A DNA stretch of 9,008 nt from the NCBI GenBank assembly GCA_021807465.1, contig JAKBCX010000033.1, positions 1 to 9,008 of the forward strand, read 5' to 3'. The position numbers and the translations under genes are program-made. The notes under the pieces were generated by a model. The model was not told the origin of the DNA and did no database searches. It worked only from the letters and a program-made list of their open reading frames with translations. Below are positions 7,547 to 9,008 of this stretch, piece after piece. Position 1 is the stretch's first letter. The number at the start of each line of letters is the position of its first letter. The DNA comes from Pseudomonadota bacterium. Its GTDB lineage: Bacteria; Pseudomonadota; Alphaproteobacteria; Acetobacterales; Acetobacteraceae.

Positions 7547-8653
7547 TCAGCTTTGCGCGGGCAGCTGCGGCAAAGGCTCCTCGGCGCTCAGCCAATACAC
7601 GGCGGCGGGTGTCTCTATGGCAACAAGATTATCCGCGGCGGGGTTTTGGATATGCAGGCGCCGCGCGCCAGGAACAATGGTAATATCCAGCACTTCCACA
7701 ATCGTCTCCGGCAGGCGCAGCATTCCCAGCACCTTTCCGGTGTGGAAATCAACCGCCGCAAGCCCGGCTTTGCAATCCGGGTTGTCCGCAAATACCGGTA
7801 GTTCGCGGGCCTTTGCGGTATCGCGCAGCGGCGAGATGCCGATAATCAATACATCTCCAAGCCGCCTCATGCCGCGCGTAAAGCCGGGCAGGCGGAGCAT
7901 GGCCTCGCCTTTGCGCGTTTCCAGATTCATGCGCCACAGAGAGCCGGTGGCGGAATCAAGCACGAACAGGGTTTCATCAAAAACCCGCACCGAATGCGGC
8001 ATGCCAAGCCCCTTGGCGATGACTGTATTGTGCATCACATCGATAACCACACCAGAATCCAGTGGCACATCGCGGTAGCCGCGGCGCGCATCCGTCTCGG
8101 CGAATGCGGTAACAAACCGGATACGCCCCTGCGCGTCGGCCGCGAAACTATTGAGATGGCACCGGTCCTCCGGCATCAATGCTGAAATGAAAGGCGGCTT
8201 CCACAGCGGCTCGAAACTATGCCGCATGTCAGAACGGCTGATGCAGGAAAACAGCGTGTTGGCGGCAACAATGCTGGGACCATCGAGGTGGATTTCGTGC
8301 AGCAGGCATTCGCCCGTGCGCCAATTCCCTACGGGAACAAAAATGGCATCGTAACGCCCTGGCGCGGCGGGGTACGGCGCTGCAAGCTGGCGCGAGAGCG
8401 CGTACATCTCAACAGTACGGCGCGAGGTCAGGGCGAGCCGCGCGCCGTCGAAAGCGGTGCCGAAAGGGTGGATGATCCGCGTTGCATCCACCGTCAGCCC
8501 GCCGCCTTCGGCGCCAATGCAAATGGCCTGGCCAGGGGCGGCCGTAACCACCAGAGACGCGCCCGCGCGGTCCAGCACGTCCACAAATCCGGAATCGGCC
8601 TGCACCTGGTCCGCACGCGCCAACGGAACTGCAGCCGGGGGTGGAAGAGACAT
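7547..8653 (-). CDS. TIGR03032/DUF4915 family protein, function unknown
   Basis: This 368-residue protein matches what I remember of the TIGR03032 (DUF4915) family. The diagnostic region is SFEPLWKPPFISAL followed by MPEDRCHLN (146-168). Further family-like blocks are VTAFAETDA (181-189), GVVIDVMHNTVIAKGLGMPHS (201-221), FVLDSATGSLWRMNLET (230-246), and LPGFTRGM followed by VLIIGISPLRDT (255-279). The repeated pattern of short strands with a D-x-x-T-G type turn suggests a beta-propeller-like fold (inference). There is no signal peptide or membrane helix, so it is probably cytoplasmic. No enzymatic role is established to my knowledge. The ATG at 8653 has AGGA 9 bases upstream and a candidate promoter at 8678-8706. 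The gene stands alone on its strand here and diverges from the partial gene at 8880. Confidence 0.85.
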   Translation of the reverse strand: MSLPPPAAVPLARADQVQADSGFVDVLDRAGASLVVTAAPGQAICIGAEGGGLTVDATRIIHPFGTAFDGARLALTSRRTVEMYALSRQLAAPYPAAPGRYDAIFVPVGNWRTGECLLHEIHLDGPSIVAANTLFSCISRSDMRHSFEPLWKPPFISALMPEDRCHLNSFAADAQGRIRFVTAFAETDARRGYRDVPLDSGVVIDVMHNTVIAKGLGMPHSVRVFDETLFVLDSATGSLWRMNLETRKGEAMLRLPGFTRGMRRLGDVLIIGISPLRDTAKARELPVFADNPDCKAGLAAVDFHTGKVLGMLRLPETIVEVLDITIVPGARRLHIQNPAADNLVAIETPAAVYWLSAEEPLPQLPAQS

Positions 8654-8677
8654 TGGTCAGTGTCCTGATCGCTAAAG

Positions 8678-8706
8678 ATGGTAAAATGCCAAACCCCTAG
8701 CGGCAA
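8678..8706 (-). promoter_or_regulatory. Candidate promoter of the TIGR03032 gene
   Basis: On the minus strand TTGCCG (8706-8701, 4 of 6 to a -35) and TACCAT (8683-8678, 4 of 6 to a -10) are separated by exactly 17 bases. The predicted start near 8671 leaves an 18-base leader that contains the AGGA ribosome site. One AATGCC repeat lies in the spacer and another overlaps the -35. Confidence 0.4.
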
Positions 8707-8746
8707 TGCCTGGCCCCGGCAAGATTTGCGGCATAATGCCAATGCC
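8685..8746. repeat. Four AATGCC hexamers in one orientation
   Basis: AATGCC occurs at 8685-8690, 8705-8710, 8735-8740 and 8741-8746, all on the + strand. Start-to-start spacing is 20, 30 and 6 bases, so the first three lie close to whole turns of the helix. The last two form the loop and right arm of the inverted repeat at 8725-8751. They are possible binding sites for a regulator of the divergent promoters. Confidence 0.45.
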
Positions 8747-8751
8747 GCAAA
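8725..8751. repeat. Perfect 10-bp inverted repeat in the divergent region
   Basis: TTTGCGGCAT (8725-8734) and ATGCCGCAAA (8742-8751) are exact reverse complements around a 7-base loop, AATGCCA. No T-run follows on either strand, so this is not an intrinsic terminator. It lies about 67 bases upstream of the predicted start of the TIGR03032 gene and upstream of the + strand promoter candidate. An operator is more likely than a terminator. Confidence 0.6.
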
Positions 8752-8786
8752 ACCCAGCTTCTTGCTTTTCCTGTGTCAGCAAGCGG

Positions 8787-8813
8787 TGATACGATAATCA
8801 GGAAGAACCTGAT
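8787..8813 (+). promoter_or_regulatory. Candidate extended -10 followed by a CCTGAT palindrome
   Basis: TGATACGAT (8787-8795) fits an extended -10 (TG-N-TA--AT); the -35 is poor. Directly after it, ATCAGG (8797-8802), AAGAA, CCTGAT (8808-8813) form an exact 6-bp inverted repeat that would span the predicted start near 8802, a usual place for a repressor site. The nonamer CCTGATCGC at 8808-8816 recurs at 8664-8672, in the leader of the divergent gene. Confidence 0.35.
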
Positions 8814-8879
8814 CGCGGTAATTTGTATTAAGCTCCGGATTTGTGTAACCAAGACCTAATCAAGCAAGGGAGAAACCGC

Positions 8880-9008
8880 GTGGGCAGCGTTACATATACC
8901 TCCAACCCAACCATTATCGGGACAGCGGCGCTGGCGGATGGAAAGGTTGCCGTGCTCGCGGGTTATATGGGAGCCTCCTTATATTCAAGTTTTTTACCAA
9001 TCCTGTTT
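8880..9008 (+). CDS. Start of an unrecognised protein (3' partial)
   Basis: A GTG at 8880 is preceded by AAGGGAGA (8866-8873) at an ideal distance, and the frame stays open for 43 codons to the window edge. An in-frame TAA at 8829-8831 bounds it upstream. The visible residues start (M/V)GSVTYTSNPTIIGTAAL and continue with alternating small, hydrophobic and Thr/Ser residues, then AVLAGYMGASLYSSF. There is no classical signal peptide with a charged start. The composition recalls repeat-rich secreted or surface proteins, but that is only an impression and I do not recognise a family. It diverges from the TIGR03032 gene across 226 bases with operator-like repeats. Confidence 0.6.
   Translation, partial: MGSVTYTSNPTIIGTAALADGKVAVLAGYMGASLYSSFLPILF

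Overview
The window comes from a GC-rich Gram-negative bacterium, most likely an alphaproteobacterium; an acidophilic or acetic-acid type (Acetobacteraceae) is a guess from protein flavour and base composition. An FtsH protease, a cobalamin-independent methionine synthase and a secreted outer-membrane beta-barrel protein fit a Gram-negative chromosome. I see no rRNA, tRNA, insertion sequence, CRISPR array or phage gene, and no gene-free stretch longer than about 230 bases.

Layout. The left edge holds the last third of metE (+ strand). Converging on it and overlapping its last 21 bases is a three-gene minus-strand operon, read from about 6490 down to 837: ftsH (membrane AAA+ zinc protease), an AI-2E/PerM-family membrane protein, and a large SERCA-like cation P-type ATPase. 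The gaps between these genes are 35 and 24 bases. Divergent from ftsH is a + strand gene for a secreted outer-membrane beta-barrel protein. Next comes a minus-strand gene of the TIGR03032/DUF4915 family (function unknown). Divergent from that gene, the start of an unrecognised + strand gene runs off the right edge.

The most interesting part is the ftsH/outer-membrane-protein divergent region (about 6470-6692). It holds two Fnr/FixK-like palindromes, TTGAC-N4-ATCAA centred at 6529.5 and ATGAT-N4-ATCAT centred at 6565.5. Each lies exactly 29.5 bases from a plausible -10 hexamer, one pointing left (TATGTT) and one pointing right (TAAATT). This is the spacing of a class II Crp/Fnr-activated promoter (site at -41.5) in both directions, so each promoter would also see the other palindrome at -77.5. 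If correct, one Crp/Fnr-family regulator (oxygen or redox responsive) would switch on a membrane-maintenance set: protease, transporter, cation pump and outer-membrane barrel. The same geometry places the transcription start downstream of the first in-frame ATG of ftsH and favours a GTG start (6469) with a strong Shine-Dalgarno.

The second divergent region (8654-8879) carries a perfect 10-bp inverted repeat, four copies of AATGCC in one orientation, and a CCTGAT palindrome just after an extended -10. This suggests regulated divergent promoters for the TIGR03032 gene and its partial neighbour. An 11-bp perfect hairpin with a GAAA loop, 37 bases past the metE stop and inside the ATPase coding region, is a further unusual structure.
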